From NCBI GenBank assembly GCA_000349905.1, contig KB722738.1, positions 189,790 through 253,789 on the forward strand: a DNA stretch of 64,000 nt, written 5' to 3'. A program made the position numbers and the translations under genes. Numbering within the stretch: the first letter of the stretch is position 1; each line of letters opens with the position of its first letter. Positions 1 through 10,800 of the stretch are shown in pieces. Source of the DNA: Volvariella volvacea V23. Lineage: Eukaryota; Basidiomycota; Agaricomycetes; Agaricales; Pluteaceae. Under the pieces are notes generated by a model. It made no database searches. It was not told where the DNA came from and saw only the letters and a list, made by a program, of their open reading frames with translations.

Positions 1-1494
1 TGACTAAACGAAGACTTTGGGAAATCGTGCAACGGTGAAGAGCAATGCCCGTTCGTGCGAACGCAAGCGCACGCGAGCGGTCTCCATCAAAGGGGTGGAT
101 GGATAGATGGAAAGAAACGCGGGAAGACACTTACGAGAATACGACGGAGGGAATGTCCTCATAGCTCAGCTTGTCATCCTTGAATTGTTCGGGGCCAAAC
201 AACCTGTTCGCCAACCTGCGTCCTGCTGCAATTGCCACTGGCGTAAGGAGCTCCTTGCCAGCGACATCACCGATCGCCGTGATGTGGGGGACAGAGGAGA
301 CTTGATATTCATCTACAATGATGTTGCCATGCGCATCAAGTTTCACGCCAGCTTCCTCCAAACCAATGTTCTTGGTACGCGAGTGCCTACCAACAGCCCA
401 AAGCAGAGTATCAACTTCGACCTTCCCCCCGTTATCCAAGTGCACAGTCAAGGTCTGGCCCTTGGCCCCATCAACTCTTGTGACATGCGAGTGTTTATGA
501 ATGTGAACGCCAGTCTTCTCCATCCAAGGTGTGATGGTCTCCTGAACGGTGGGGTCAAATCGCCTCAAAACACGATCATAACGAATGATCAAGTGAGTTT
601 CACTGCCCAGGGCATTGAAAATGCCAGCCAGTTCGACTGCAATGTACCCAGCACCTACGACAGCGACACGTTTTGGTTGTTCAGTGAGGTCAAAGAACCC
701 ATCAGAGCTGATTCCCAACGAAGCTCCAGGAATCTTCTCATCAGAGGGTAAGGTGGGCTCGCCTCCAACGGCGATGCAAATTTGATCTGCATTTAGCGTG
801 TACTTGTGCCCATCGTCGCGAGTAACTTCAATCGAGTTGGGAGAAGTAAGGCGGCCAAATCCGTGGTGATATTCAATTCCTTCTTTGGCCCAGTTGGTCT
901 CGTAGATGCCGTCGAGCTTCTTGATGTAGACGTCCCTTCTGGCTTTGAAACTGGTCCAATCGAACTTGGGAGCGTCCACTCCCTGGAAGCGGTATCCTCC
1001 GGAATGGTACTTCAAACGATCCTGAAAATCGGCGGCATACCACATAATCTGGAGGTGCCTGTGAGCAAACCACCAAGCCAGAGGCGCATATAGTCGACCC
1101 CTACCTTCTTAGGAACACAGCCTGATATTGAATAGAGATAGGTTGAGCATGCAAATCATACATAAGTGGCGGTGGACATGTGCCAACATGAAGTGTCGAG
1201 ATAGGGGAGTTGAGACCGAGACCACTTACCAACATTAACGCAAGTTCCACCAGGGAGGTGAGACTCTATGATAGCTACTTTCTTCCCATAGCTTGCGGCT
1301 CGACGCTAACAAGTCCGCCGAAAGGAGGAAAGAAAGCCGCGATGCACGGAATACGAGATGATATGAGATAAGACCACACGTATGACGACAGGAAATAGAT
1401 GAATGCTTACAGCAGCACCAGAGCCCCCACTGCCACCACCTAGTAAGATGAAGTCGTACTTCTCCCTCGTAGGCCCGTCGAAAATGGGAGGCAT
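1..1494 (-). CDS. GLR1: Glutathione reductase (NADPH), 3' end beyond the left edge
   Basis: FAD-dependent disulfide reductase that reduces GSSG with NADPH. Exons (minus strand): 1411-1494, 1230-1305, 1105-1121, 135-1048, then 1-3 before the window ends. The reading starts MPPIFDGPTREKYDF and runs into the FAD-binding GGGSGGSGAA. The redox disulfide GGTCVNVGCVPKK follows, split so that its second cysteine lies in a 17-nt exon. The NADPH Rossmann stretch is VAVVGAGYIAVELAG, and the second FAD site ends ITAIGDVAGKELLTPVA. The last visible junction (TC then T-CA) encodes the Ser-His of the usual VVFSHPP, so only the dimerisation domain is missing. Phases close at every junction. A longer start through an upstream leader exon at 1918-2145 is possible. 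Trypanothione or thioredoxin reductase is less likely given the C-x4-C site and overall match. Confidence 0.93.
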
Positions 1495-1917
1495 CTTGTT
1501 GACACAACTTGTACCTAGGGTTCTTCTGATCTGTTCATCGCGCAGGGGCGCCGATGAAAACAAAAGCAAAACGCCGTCAATACAGTATCACTCAAGAATA
1601 CACCAAAGGCGGGTATGACTGAAAGGGAAGGATACGAGAAGAACCCCTGATTGATAGAATCACCGGCGAATACGGAACACGGGGACATATGGGGGAGCTG
1701 GATAGAAGGAATAGGCAGGTCGTTTGGCAGATCAAGGGTATCAAGGACGTATGCTCATGCGTAAGCGACCGAAGTCACCTCTGAGAAGACGACCTCACGT
1801 AGATGCGAGACAAATGGGCAGCGTGGTGCGACCACGATTCGATAAGGAGCGAGGGTCGCAGATGGAATGAGAGACACCAAGAACGGAAGGAATCAAGGCC
1901 TGGATGAGATACGATAC

Positions 1918-2145
1918 CTGTTCGATTCTATTTGCAGCCCTCGAAGCTGATTCGTGCTTCAGTGTTACGCGTCTAGTTCCAGGAACGCTGTCCTTCAGTG
2001 CGAGAGTTGAATAGGCGGAGCGCGACGAGGACGACGAGAGGAGTGCTGGTCGTTGCAGAACGCGACGGCGGCTGAGGAGAGCGGCTGAGGATGGGATGTT
2101 GCCCCGGAGGAGAGGAAGAGAAGCAGAGATTTTGTAGGACGCCAT
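1918..2145 (-). other. Possible alternative first exon with a mitochondrial targeting leader for glutathione reductase
   Basis: An ATG at 2145 opens 76 codons rich in Arg and Ser and free of acidic residues at first (MASYKISASLPLLRGN, then repeated Ser and SRRRVLQR), like a mitochondrial presequence. A GT donor follows at 1917. An AG acceptor at 1531 would join it in frame to 1411-1530, adding IRRTLGTSCVNK before the ordinary start Met of glutathione reductase. The implied 387-nt intron is longer than the others in that gene. This is inference: the segment could equally be the first exon of a small separate gene, since it stays open to about 1795 without splicing. Confidence 0.35.
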
Positions 2146-5100
2146 CTTTGGATAAAATAGTGCAAAATAGTCGCGATATCAAGTGAGATGGACGCGCTCG
2201 GGCACGTTCTGACGGAGATTCTTAATAATAGGGTCTTCCAGGTGACCAACTCGCTGTCTGTGCGGGTATCTTTCAATGCTCTTTCCCCAATTTGAAGCCT
2301 GGAGTCCTGCAGTGCCTGTCCAGCGGTGGATGCGTTACTAAGTCCTGGTCATGAACATGGCGTGACCACTCGACACCACGTGATGCCAATTTGGGAACTC
2401 CATCGTCGCTGTTGTCTCCACCGCATCCAGGCATCTGTGGCTTGATAAGGTTGGTCACGACTGCATATGCGGTCTCAGGTGTCCTGCCCGTTGGTGCCTG
2501 CATCTTTGCGGATGGAAAGACAATTGGAAATGGGAATCACTGATGGCGATGTCCGGGCGGTTCCATTGCAACCTGTGGCTATTTGGCTCATCGCATTCGT
2601 AACCAGTGCCAATCGTCCATGGCGTGTCGTCCAGAATAGGTGGCGTAATCCCCTCAGAGCCTGGAAAGCATTAATTAACCAACTCTAATTTTCAGCATCA
2701 TAGCGGCACTCAAAATACACCACCTCCATACGCATGCGTCGGGCAGAGCGTCATAAAAATAGCGCACCACAGACTCTGGGGTAACGGGTGCACGCCTAAC
2801 TTTAGATTGGAGGAGCGGAAGGAATGGGTCGCATCGGATACGGGTAAGTCGGCTAATTTGTGTTATACTCACCCGCTGTTGACAATCGAACTGCGATAGC
2901 TTCTTTGGCTTACGCACGCACACGTACTTCCGATACAGTCCCGGCATCTATCACTCCAAAGGCCGATGGATATTCCTATACGTACACCATATATCCATCG
3001 TTGGAAGTCCCTCCCATCATTCAATACATCCGAGTTGACGTCCCCATCAAACCAAGAAGTCTGACCCGTCGCATCCTCCAGCAACTCTTGCTGTACGTAC
3101 ACTAGGCATGTGCGTCTGGGATCAGATGGGCAGTCCAGAAGGCTCATTCCACCAACAAGTCCTAGAACGAATCCGGAACCTATCTCAATCCCCGCCGCGC
3201 TGTCAGCTCGTGCGTCCGGTGGATCCTCAAAGCAAATCCCATTAAACGAACATACTAGTGATTCTGCCGGCCACCGACTCCTGCATCGTCGGACAACGGA
3301 GGGTGTTCGAGCCAGATTCTCCCCTCCATTCATATTTCCCAATTTATTCGCCGACCTCGACACCACTGGCCTACCGCCTCCGAGCTCGACCTTCTCTATG
3401 ATGTATGTAGGTGCCACTGCGTAGCACGCACACTATGTCACCGCTCCAAGAGAACCCAAGATCGTCCCTCCACTCACAAAGTCCGGCCCCGCTCACCTCC
3501 TTTAATTGGCAAGTGACGACTTCGGATCGTCCCTCGAAACACCGCCATTGCAGTCCTCGGATCCTCTTCAAAAAATTACAAGTGTAAACAGCAACTGCAA
3601 CAGCTCCAACAGTAATGACAACAACATGCCCTGAACCTGGACTTATGACACCCCCAGAGCACGTACACACATAGATCTTAGGGATGTGAGTGGGAGATTG
3701 AGGGGGAGAATTCCACCGAAAATTCCGCTAAATGTATCATATCATTACCACCTTGGACATGTCATGTACACCAGCTATCAGCAGTGATTACGACGACGCA
3801 CAAATGCAAAATGCGATGCGATTCATTCTGGTGTTCGAATTCTCTCGAGTTCCCTTGTTTTCCTTACCCGTCTGTCACTTGACGTCCGCTCTCACTGCCA
3901 CTGCGCGCGCACTACATGCATCATAATAATTAATACAATACGCACGGATCAACCTCACCAGTCTGAGTGTGTATGCACGATACGCACCCCAAATTCCAGA
4001 ATGGACGGGAACCCCCCAAGTCACAGGTGGTTTACATTCCATGCTTACCACGTCCCCGGGTCCGTGAATGTGCTGCATATATAGAGGACTATACACTAAA
4101 GTAAAGTACAAACACCAAGCAAATGCGGTATACATGCTGCCAAGACTCGCAACAGAATCACCTGCTTCGAAGGGGGGGGGAGGGGTTACGGCAGTCTCAT
4201 GAATTCAGCGGAGATGGAGATGACGGCGATATCGCCACTTGCAGCAGTAGCAGCCACAACCAGCCCGAGTGGCGGAGAGCACTCGCCACTGGATCTTGAA
4301 TTGGTAGTCTGGTCTGGGAGAAGATCCGAGAGCTCAAAGGAAAAAAAAAAAAATACAAGAAGGAAAAATGCTAGCACACGGTTAGACAGCCTGAGAGCTA
4401 AACTTCTAGAGCCTGAGCCTGAGGCCTGCACCTGCGTGCGTGTGTGCGTTCAAGTACAGACTCGGACTAGTGCAGTGCTCACCTAGGTCTTGCGATCCGA
4501 GTCTCCGAGTCCGGAGTGTACTCTATAGAACAATACAATGCAACTCAGACCGCCAGGCCACACAACTTCGAGGGGTAATTTGTCTCAGTAAGCATCCATC
4601 ATCATTACAACAATTGTTCCAAACTTGACAATCTCACACATGTATACGAATTGACAAAATAATTCCATTGTCCTAAACGCCCCTGCGCGCACGCAAAGAG
4701 AGTCTCGAAACGCTAGTGAAATCAAATTTCGGAGAAACGAGGGGGTAACGGGTACGTAGGTACGCATGGATAGGCATGGCAGGTAACAACTTGGAAGAGT
4801 ACATTGTAAAGCAGTGTCTGGTCACGTCTGCACAAATGGTATAAGAGGTAGCAAAAAAAGAACTCTAGAGCACTCCTCATGATGCTAGTTCAAAGCATAC
4901 AATATCAGGCGGAGCGAGCATGATGAGCTCTGATTATGCAAAAAAAAAAGCTTCCAATTGAATAAGGGAGTAGTAAGGGAATTATACATAATACCCGATC
5001 GAAGAGAAGAGAAGTCGACTCAGAAAAAGGATAAAGGATAAAAGCGTACTGCGGGAATAGGTGGACGAGGAGAGAGATAGAGAGAGGGGAATGAAGAGTG

Positions 5101-6074
5101 GTATATGCTGCTGATGGGTGATGCATATGGGTGATGGTGGAGTGGTAATGCGACGAGGATAGAGGGAGAGAAAAATAGAAAAACCAAAAATCAGAGAGTG
5201 GAGGAATGTACGTATGACGAGAGTGGCAAACAAGAGAAAAGAGGAACGTGGCCCAAAAAGAGGAGGACAGAGAAGAGGCGAGATGAAACTGCATTCATCA
5301 TAAAAGGTCGTACTTATATGCGCGAGTATGCAGATGCAAGATGATAATGAAAAAGTATGGAGAGGAGTTTGGGGAATTGGGGTTGTTGATTTTGTCCGTT
5401 CATTAATGCCCTGTAAGATATCGGTTAGCAAATCCGGTCCGAATAGCGGTAGTGGGATAGGGATGAAGGAATGATACTCACGATTTACCCGACTAATTAC
5501 TTGCGAAATGAATTTACGAACCTGATCGTACACGATAGCGTACAACCAAATGTCCAGGTAACCGAAGAGAAGAAGAGATAGATGAAATGGGTATGAACAT
5601 GAATGTCGGATCGGCGATGACGGGTTCAAGAAACGCTAGAGGACGTAATAAGGTTAACGACGGTGTAATGGGACAGTTGAAGCGAGTGGATACACACCAA
5701 AAATGCAAAGAGGATGGCATAAACCCCAAATAAACATACAAGCATCCAATGAAAGCCCAAGGAAACCAAGAAAGCGTATGATTGCCCGAACTCTAGGTTA
5801 AGCAGCCCCAGAAGCGGGGATGCAAGCGTGGAATAATGATAGACGGATGTGGGGGAGGATATCCAATAGATACGGCGTGTTGGAATTTTTGGGAGGAGGA
5901 AGGCCGTGGTGCGTGGGAGATGGGGTGGTGACCAAGGAGACGGAGGTTAAGCGGCTGAAGGGGGTGATATATCGTTGGAGCGGATGGGTCTCTGGCGTAG
6001 TGTCTTGACCTTGCTATCAAGGTGGCCACTCGTCCAGGGCCATACACGTGGACCAAGTAGGACGAGCGAGGCGC
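2146..6074. other. Intergenic stretch, no convincing gene
   Basis: Only short or low-complexity reading frames occur. At 2860-3424 both strands are unusually open (182 codons on minus from 3417 to 2869, about 80 and 104 codons on plus), but neither product resembles a family I know. At 4982-5629 the minus strand is open for 215 codons because the plus strand is purine-rich (repeated AGAGAGG and GAAGAG); the predicted product is Ser, Leu, Ile and Pro-rich and probably not real. A 13-A run lies near 4341. No tRNA or repeat pair was seen. Confidence 0.5.
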
Positions 6075-7856
6075 TCATCGGCTACCCTTACTCTCACCCT
6101 CTTTGTCCTCCACAGCTGTTGAGGCCGCCTCCTTGTGTCTTGCGATCTTCTCGACACCAGCGCATAGCGAAGTCTTTCTCTTCGCATCTTCGTCTTCGTC
6201 TTCGTCATCATCATCCTCAAAGTCATCTTCATCATCACCTTTGTTGTCTCCCAATCCGCTATCAGACTCGCTCTCGTCTTCGCTTCCGCTGCTGCTGTCC
6301 TCCTCCTCCAAGTCCTCGGTAGGCTCTGGCACAACTGATGCCTCCTTTTGCTCTTCCTGTTGCTCTGCGGCGGGGAGGGCACTGAGATCTCCGCTGGCGG
6401 CGCGAACATGTGTCTTGGAGGAAGACCGGTGGTGGTGGTGAGGACGAGGAACAGGGGCGGGGATGTTGACCGCGCGCAAGACATGCTCCTCTTGAGGGGC
6501 GGTACTTGAGGCATCGGCGGGTTGTGCCTCCTCTGCAGCCGCTTGCTGCTCCTTCTCCTTCTCCGCCTTCTCCTTTGCTTCCTGCTCCTTCCTAGCACGT
6601 TCACGCTCCTCTCTTCTCTTCCTTACCCAACCCATACCGCTGCCGTCATCCTCCTCACCTGCTTGTTGACCGACGACTACGCCCCTTCCGTCACTCTGCA
6701 CCTTATTCCACATGCTGGAGCTGCCGGCGTTCCTAACACTACCCATTCCACCGTATCCCCATTCAACAAACTCAGGGTCGGTTTCGTCGCGAGCATTGGC
6801 GAATGGGTTCTGTGACAGGCCATTGGGTCGACGAGCACCATATATGCGTCCGTTGAGCATGCGGGTGCCAGCGTGACGAGGGGTGGCAGATGGGGCAGGG
6901 CGAGTCTTGGATCTGGACTTGCTAGAACTTGATCCAGACAGGGGCGAGGGAAGTGACAAGAATGATGATCGTCTGCCCTTGTATGACTGCGAGCTCTGGG
7001 ACCGGGTGAGAGGAGCACCCCATGAGGGAGTGGGTTCTTTGCTGGATCCGGCACTTGTCCAGCGTTGGAGACCCCAGCCGGAGGTGCTGTCGTCGCGATC
7101 GCGGGACGAGGCGCGGAAGAGGTTGATGGTTCCGAGAGTGAGGATCTCTTCAGTGGAGATGTTCTTGCGGGAAAAGGAACTGCTCTTCTGGGATGAGGAC
7201 TGGTCATGGGAGGTTGTGGGGGTGAGAGAGTAGGTGGAGGCGGCGGATGAGGCGGATGACTTTTTGGAGAAGGGGCGGAAGAGGAGAGACTTTGTGCGCG
7301 AGGACCCGGAGGGTGCACACTTCTTTGTCAGCGAGGATGTCAAGGCAAGGGGCATGCCAAATGACAGGCCGTCCTCGGGTGATGTTGAGATGGGGGTCAT
7401 CGTGCCGGGGGTGGAGGCAGCGGAATCTGCTGTGAAGCTGTTGCGCTTGGACGCGCTGCCCGAGCTGCTGAGGCTGCAGGTGTCCTGGTTGTCCGGGAAG
7501 TCCTCGGAGAGGGTGGGTGCGAAGAGAGGACAGGGATAGTGTGTGGCGTCTTCGGGCAAGGGTGACTCTGTTCCGTCATCGTTGACAATTACGAGTCGCC
7601 GGGGATCTGGGAGAGGCGCGAAGCGGATGCGGCGGGACGAGGGGGCAGAGGAGATGGGGGTGTTTGTGAGACTTGTGTGGGACGAGGAGGAGGAGGCTGC
7701 GGAGGAGGTAGGAGAGGGAGCCTCGGAGGAGATGTAGGGCGAGTTGGGGACGGTTGAGGTCAAGAGGATGCCGCGCTTGTGGTGTCTCCTGGAAGAGGAG
7801 TGGGACGGCGGATGGATGGTGGCAGTGGTGGTGGATGTGTGTGCGATGGCAGCCAT
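6075..7856 (-). CDS. Uncharacterised 593-aa low-complexity protein with RVxF-like motif and acidic tail
   Basis: One uninterrupted exon. I prefer the ATG at 7856 (MAAIAHTSTT) over an in-frame ATG at 8114, whose extra 86 residues look like untranslated leader. The protein is Ser/Pro/Thr-rich and mostly disordered. Landmarks: a basic patch SSRRHHKRG at about residues 21-29; RRIRFAPLPDPRR at about 75-87, which fits the K/R-x-V/I-x-F docking form used by protein phosphatase 1 partners; a charged helix of RKRREERERARKEQ type with many Glu/Lys/Ala at about 425-455; and an almost purely acidic run (EDDFEDDDDEDEDEDAK) near residue 550. I do not recognise a catalytic domain. PP1 docking is inference from the short motif. 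A regulatory or scaffold protein is the most I would say. Confidence 0.75.
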   Translation of the reverse strand: MAAIAHTSTTTATIHPPSHSSSRRHHKRGILLTSTVPNSPYISSEAPSPTSSAASSSSSHTSLTNTPISSAPSSRRIRFAPLPDPRRLVIVNDDGTESPLPEDATHYPCPLFAPTLSEDFPDNQDTCSLSSSGSASKRNSFTADSAASTPGTMTPISTSPEDGLSFGMPLALTSSLTKKCAPSGSSRTKSLLFRPFSKKSSASSAASTYSLTPTTSHDQSSSQKSSSFSRKNISTEEILTLGTINLFRASSRDRDDSTSGWGLQRWTSAGSSKEPTPSWGAPLTRSQSSQSYKGRRSSFLSLPSPLSGSSSSKSRSKTRPAPSATPRHAGTRMLNGRIYGARRPNGLSQNPFANARDETDPEFVEWGYGGMGSVRNAGSSSMWNKVQSDGRGVVVGQQAGEEDDGSGMGWVRKRREERERARKEQEAKEKAEKEKEQQAAAEEAQPADASSTAPQEEHVLRAVNIPAPVPRPHHHHRSSSKTHVRAASGDLSALPAAEQQEEQKEASVVPEPTEDLEEEDSSSGSEDESESDSGLGDNKGDDEDDFEDDDDEDEDEDAKRKTSLCAGVEKIARHKEAASTAVEDKEGESKGSR

Positions 7857-10800
7857 GGTGGCTTTGGGATGGAGACGAGGAGGACTGGGTGTTGTTTGGG
7901 AAAGAAAGAAAGCGCAACGGGCCAGAAGCTGCAGAAGAAGAAGGCCTCCACCAAAATTCATTTCCCCGATGCATCTGGGCATATTCCACGCTGTCCGGGG
8001 TCCTGTTTGGGGACACGTGTCGCCTCGATCTGAGTCGAGCAGCTCGCCGATGGGCGTGATTGGCTTTTCGGGCAATCTTATCGCTGGCGAGGCTGTACGG
8101 CTGCATTCCCGCACAGCGTCTGCCAGTGCGTGTGCGTGTGCGTATCCTCCACGACGTCGCTGGTGCGCTCGGCTTTGTCAGTGTGGAGCGCAAGCAAGCG
8201 CAGTGAGTCAGCGATCGAGATTGGCTGGATCGTGATGCAGAATATAAAACTCTATATGCTCCGTCCCACCTTGCCCCTTTGGTTGCGCGTATGTTTCCCT
8301 GTCTCATCAATCGCGTCTCGCCTGGCACTCGACCCTGCGAACCATCACTCCTATCCACCCTACCAACCCGTCCCATCCTCTTCCCGCCCTCGCCTCGACT
8401 CCGACCATCCTCTCTCGGACGCTGTACCCTGCCCGAGCAATCTCTCCCCACCCTCCAATACCTCCGCGCTGCTGTGTCTATCTCCCTCCCGGCCCTAGCG
8501 ATGCGCATCCCCTGCCCACTCCCTGCCCATCCTGGCCCTGCTCCTCGAGCCATTCTGCAGCCTTCGTGCTTCCTGTATCGCATTCTCCACAATTTCTACT
8601 TACCCTCTGTGTGCTGCTTCTTTTCGACCCACTTGCCATCACTCTGCATCATAGCTCGCCTGCATGTAATTCCAATACTAAATCAATGACATCAATGGTC
8701 CATCACTATTCCCCATGTTTTTACTTATGTCCGTCCATCGAGAATCTTGGTGCATCTAGCCGGTGCTGTCCCACATCAGCTGTACCTGCTCTTCACGATT
8801 CGTCATCACGCTTTACCGCCGATTGTCAAACGCCACGCTCTGAGCGTGTTTTGCCACAGATACCAGCTCGCAGACCGTAAAGCCCACTGCCCAACCTGGT
8901 GTGGCCGCCCCTGCCCACGTCAAGCCCAATCCTATTTTCAATCATCTTCCCACTCGTGATGGCAAGTCTCCATCTTGGGCCTCTCGTAATCGCTATAAAA
9001 GCTCCCCTCCACACAAAACCTCTTGCCTGCATGCATGACCCATGTGCCCGATATATCCAGCAGTTGTGTTCCAATCATGGCCGCACGCGCAACTCCTGTG
9101 TGCAGTCCAACTCTACCCTGGATCTTCCACTCCTCAAACGACAATTGCCCGCAATCTTCTGATCTTCTCACGTCCTCAGTGATTGTCCAAATGTTTCCCT
9201 CTCTCATCTGTGTCCTGACCTCACGGGTCCGTCTTCGTCATCTCATTATGGTTCTCGCACTTCCCAATCTTGATGCTATCAATATCTGACCACTACTGTC
9301 CCACTAACGTGATGTCTCTTTGACGTTCCGCACACTTCCCTCACTCCTCTGTCCCGTGCCCGTCCTCACGCACAACAAAATAGACATTTGATGGCTCGAT
9401 AACGTACACTCCATATATCATAACTGCGCGAAGCGGCGGTACCCAGACGCGCCCGATGATGCAGGAAAACACAAATGGCAATCAATGCCCATAACGTATG
9501 CTCGTGGCAGTAACTTTGCCATTTCACCACGTACGTCCTACCCTTACGGCTCACTTCAGACCAGAAAACAGAGTTGATTTGTTCCTATATTTGTCCACAG
9601 TTTCCAAACTCGTCTCCTGACTCGCCCCGGCCATCGACCAGCTCGACCCCTCTGGTTCAGTTCGCATCCCCTCCTACTCTGCGCCAGATGATATTAACGG
9701 CAAATCGCGAGGTGCGATGTATGATGCATGCCACTGATGGAAGCATTATCGTTGTCATTGGCAGACTTGAGTATCCTCCAACTCGTCCTAACGCATTCCA
9801 GTCCAGTGCCTGTTCACACCACCGACGCGTGTCAGTGCCAGGTAACCCCTTGAAAATTTCCAGCCTGGAGACCATCGAAACAGGACGCTCAGATTCCCCG
9901 TCAATCTCCTCTCGCGTAGGATCAGCATCAAAGACTTGGACTCTTTCGTCTTTATCATCATCAATGGTAATTGCCATGTCCCCAGCCCGGGCTTGCCTTC
10001 ATCTCTGCGTGTACATGTGCCCGTGCACGTATACGTGCTTGTTGTGCCCTATCTCGATTCTTATCCATCCATCCACGATTGTCCGCTATTCATCGCTTCC
10101 TTCCTTCTTCCTCCACCACCGCCATCTCCCCTTTAGACCCCCCGGGTTCCTCGATGTATGTCCTATCTAAGCCTATTCCCCTTTGCCCACTTGCCATTCT
10201 TGTCTAGACCAGCGCATCACGCATCAGCTCGCCGGAGTCAATCTTACTGGCCATAGACCGAGTTCGCCATTCGACTGTCAGCAATCGACGGATTATCAAC
10301 GGATTCTGGCGCGCTTGGGAACGCCGATGTTTTATTGCGCTTATATAAAGGCCAAGCGAGTACCTCTTTGCATTCACGTCCTTTAATTTGGGGTTTGCGA
10401 GAATTATTTGCTCATAGTGACTCTTCGCTCGCTCCTTTGTTGCCTCCGTTAATAAAAGAACAAGGTATAATGCCAAAGCCAGAGATAAAGGTGTGGCCAC
10501 GCTTATCTGGCATCTGGCCTGGTGTCGCTGCATCTCCATACCGACCTATGTCCTGTCGTAATGTGATATCTCCTTATCTCCCACCTACCCATTGCGTACA
10601 TATGTGTGTGTGCACCACCACGGTGATTAATGTATTTTAGGGCACGAATACACACGCCTAAACCCATGCGCGTATTTAGCCGTGAACTGTCCTGGCAAGT
10701 GACATGAGCGTTGACATGCTTATACTCTAAAATTTTTCCGCTGTGATCTTCGTCCTGGGAGTAGAAATTACTGCTTCTGTGCACCTGCGTTGGTGGCTTC

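Noticed and set aside
107..751. Plus-strand 214-codon frame
   Set aside because: It is the antisense shadow of the long glutathione reductase exon.
4982..5629. 215-codon minus frame as a membrane protein
   Set aside because: Its apparent hydrophobicity follows from a purine-rich plus strand (pyrimidine-rich codons), with no recognisable pattern or splice context.
7857..8114. Start of the 593-aa protein at ATG 8114
   Set aside because: The extra 86 residues have no protein character and the ATG at 7856 begins a Ser/Thr-rich N-terminus continuous with the rest.
6103..8235. Several plus-strand frames across the 593-aa gene
   Set aside because: They mirror low-complexity Ser, Asp/Glu and Pro codons of the minus-strand gene and have no independent character.
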